Below, piece by piece: positions 63,357 through 64,000 of a stretch of DNA of 64,000 nucleotides (position 1 is its first letter; every line of letters begins with the position of its first letter). The notes under the pieces are model-generated. The model was not told where the DNA came from. It did not search any database and worked only from the letters and a program-made list of their open reading frames with translations. Location: assembly GCF_041146395.1 (NCBI RefSeq), contig NC_090983.1:65851501-65915500 (forward strand). Reading direction: 5' to 3'. This stretch comes from Eulemur rufifrons (Eukaryota; Chordata; Mammalia; Primates; Lemuridae). The translations under genes were made by a program, and so were the position numbers.

Positions 63357-64000
63357 CCTATTTGGAGAATTTAGATAGTTACCTGGTTTTACAAGCACAA
63401 GGAAGCAAGAGCCATCACACCACTTAACCTCTGTGACCTCTGCAGCCCAACAGGAGCAGAAGGTCGCTTCTCAGAACCCCCACCCAGCCCCCAAGCCAAA
63501 TCTGACACCATCCTGCAGCCTTTTACCTGGGTTCCCCCTCTCTGTCTTACTTTTCTGGAAACATCTTTGGAGACATCTAGATCTGTCTGTGCTTGTTTGT
63601 GACTTCTGCTTTGTCACTTAACCCTCTTTCGTGGATCACCTAGGAAACCAGCCCAGGCCCCCAAGTCAGTTCTGTGGGCCTCCACTTGCCCAGGAGGGAG
63701 GCTGACCTCCTCCAACCTTGTCATCGACATTGTCCCCTACAAGCAGGAATGATAACATGGGGGGTGGTGGTCACACAATTTAAAACTCCAGTCCCACCTG
63801 CATGCCTTGGAGGGCATTGTTGCTCCAGTTTCCCAACTTTGGAAACGGGGGGCTGGATTTCCTACTCTTGAGGGCCCTTTGTGGCCCCACACTCCGCAGA
63901 TGCTAAATAAAGTTTTAATGAAAACACTTCTCGGCAGAGTTTTTTGCATTGTTACCGATGTCACAGATTAGCAGGTGCTGTCCATGTGAGCCACGCTGCC
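63357..64000. other. Unassigned sequence at the window end
   Basis: No gene or clear repeat. The plus frames at 63433-63621 and 63674-63871 have no recognisable identity. An AATAAA at 63904-63909 has no supporting context. Confidence 0.4.

Noticed and set aside
1..64000. tRNA, rRNA, snRNA genes, CRISPR arrays, operons or phage-like systems
   Set aside because: I looked for spaced direct repeats, Pol III gene boxes outside Alus, and clustered coding frames, and found none. The repeat content is mammalian throughout.

Overview
This window is mammalian nuclear DNA. It almost certainly comes from a strepsirrhine primate, most likely a Malagasy lemur. The strongest clue is the Alu at 12914-13269, a dimeric minus-strand copy whose central linker carries the extra T-rich segment I associate with lemur Alus. 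It is flanked by an 11-bp target duplication. A second clue is the short L1 3' end at 46799-47052, with a 14-bp target duplication and a 3' UTR unlike human L1. Older layers shared by all primates or placentals (AluJ, MIR, L2, L1M, MaLR-type LTRs, Tigger, hAT-Charlie) fill much of the rest.

I find no credible protein-coding gene, tRNA, rRNA or snRNA gene, CRISPR array or prokaryotic feature. All open frames are short, and none resembles a known cellular protein. The longest, 221 codons on the minus strand at 53764-54429, lies mostly in an antisense L2 element. The only recognisable protein remnant is the decayed C-terminus of L1 ORF2 at 33856-34059 (minus). The window reads as an intergenic or long-intron interval.

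Layout: 0-10 kb is AT-rich, with a MER58-like element, an inverted LTR (1746-2174), antisense L1M segments (3.7-5.3 kb, 7.5 kb) and much unassigned sequence. 10-18 kb holds an ERV1-like solo LTR, a Tigger element, a small MITE, the young Alu, a well-delimited LTR (15328-15766) and a perfect DR1 nuclear-receptor motif. 18-29 kb is mostly old unassigned sequence with an antisense L1, and a plus-strand L2 carrying a nested AluJ. 29.5-31.5 kb is a dense LTR cluster, and part of it (a MIR invaded by an LTR) recurs at 39.6 kb as an apparent ancient duplication. 35-47 kb has a second Tigger, simple repeats, a consensus CTCF-like site (37431), a CpG-retaining block with a TATA box (45.1-45.8 kb) and the young L1. 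47-58 kb is GC-richer, with several G-quadruplex motifs, a second CpG-rich block, a reverse CTCF-like site (52281) and a minus-strand retrocopy tail (54973). 58-64 kb holds MER5-like elements, an L2, poly-T and poly-A tracts and a local direct duplication (62.3 / 63.15 kb).

Family names come from recalled consensus features, not a database search. Subfamily calls and the outer edges of old elements are approximate. I see no undescribed biological system that the sequence alone can establish. The best leads are the CpG/TATA block at 45 kb, the convergent CTCF-like pair at 37.4 and 52.3 kb, the DR1 site at 13.76 kb, and the two internal duplications.
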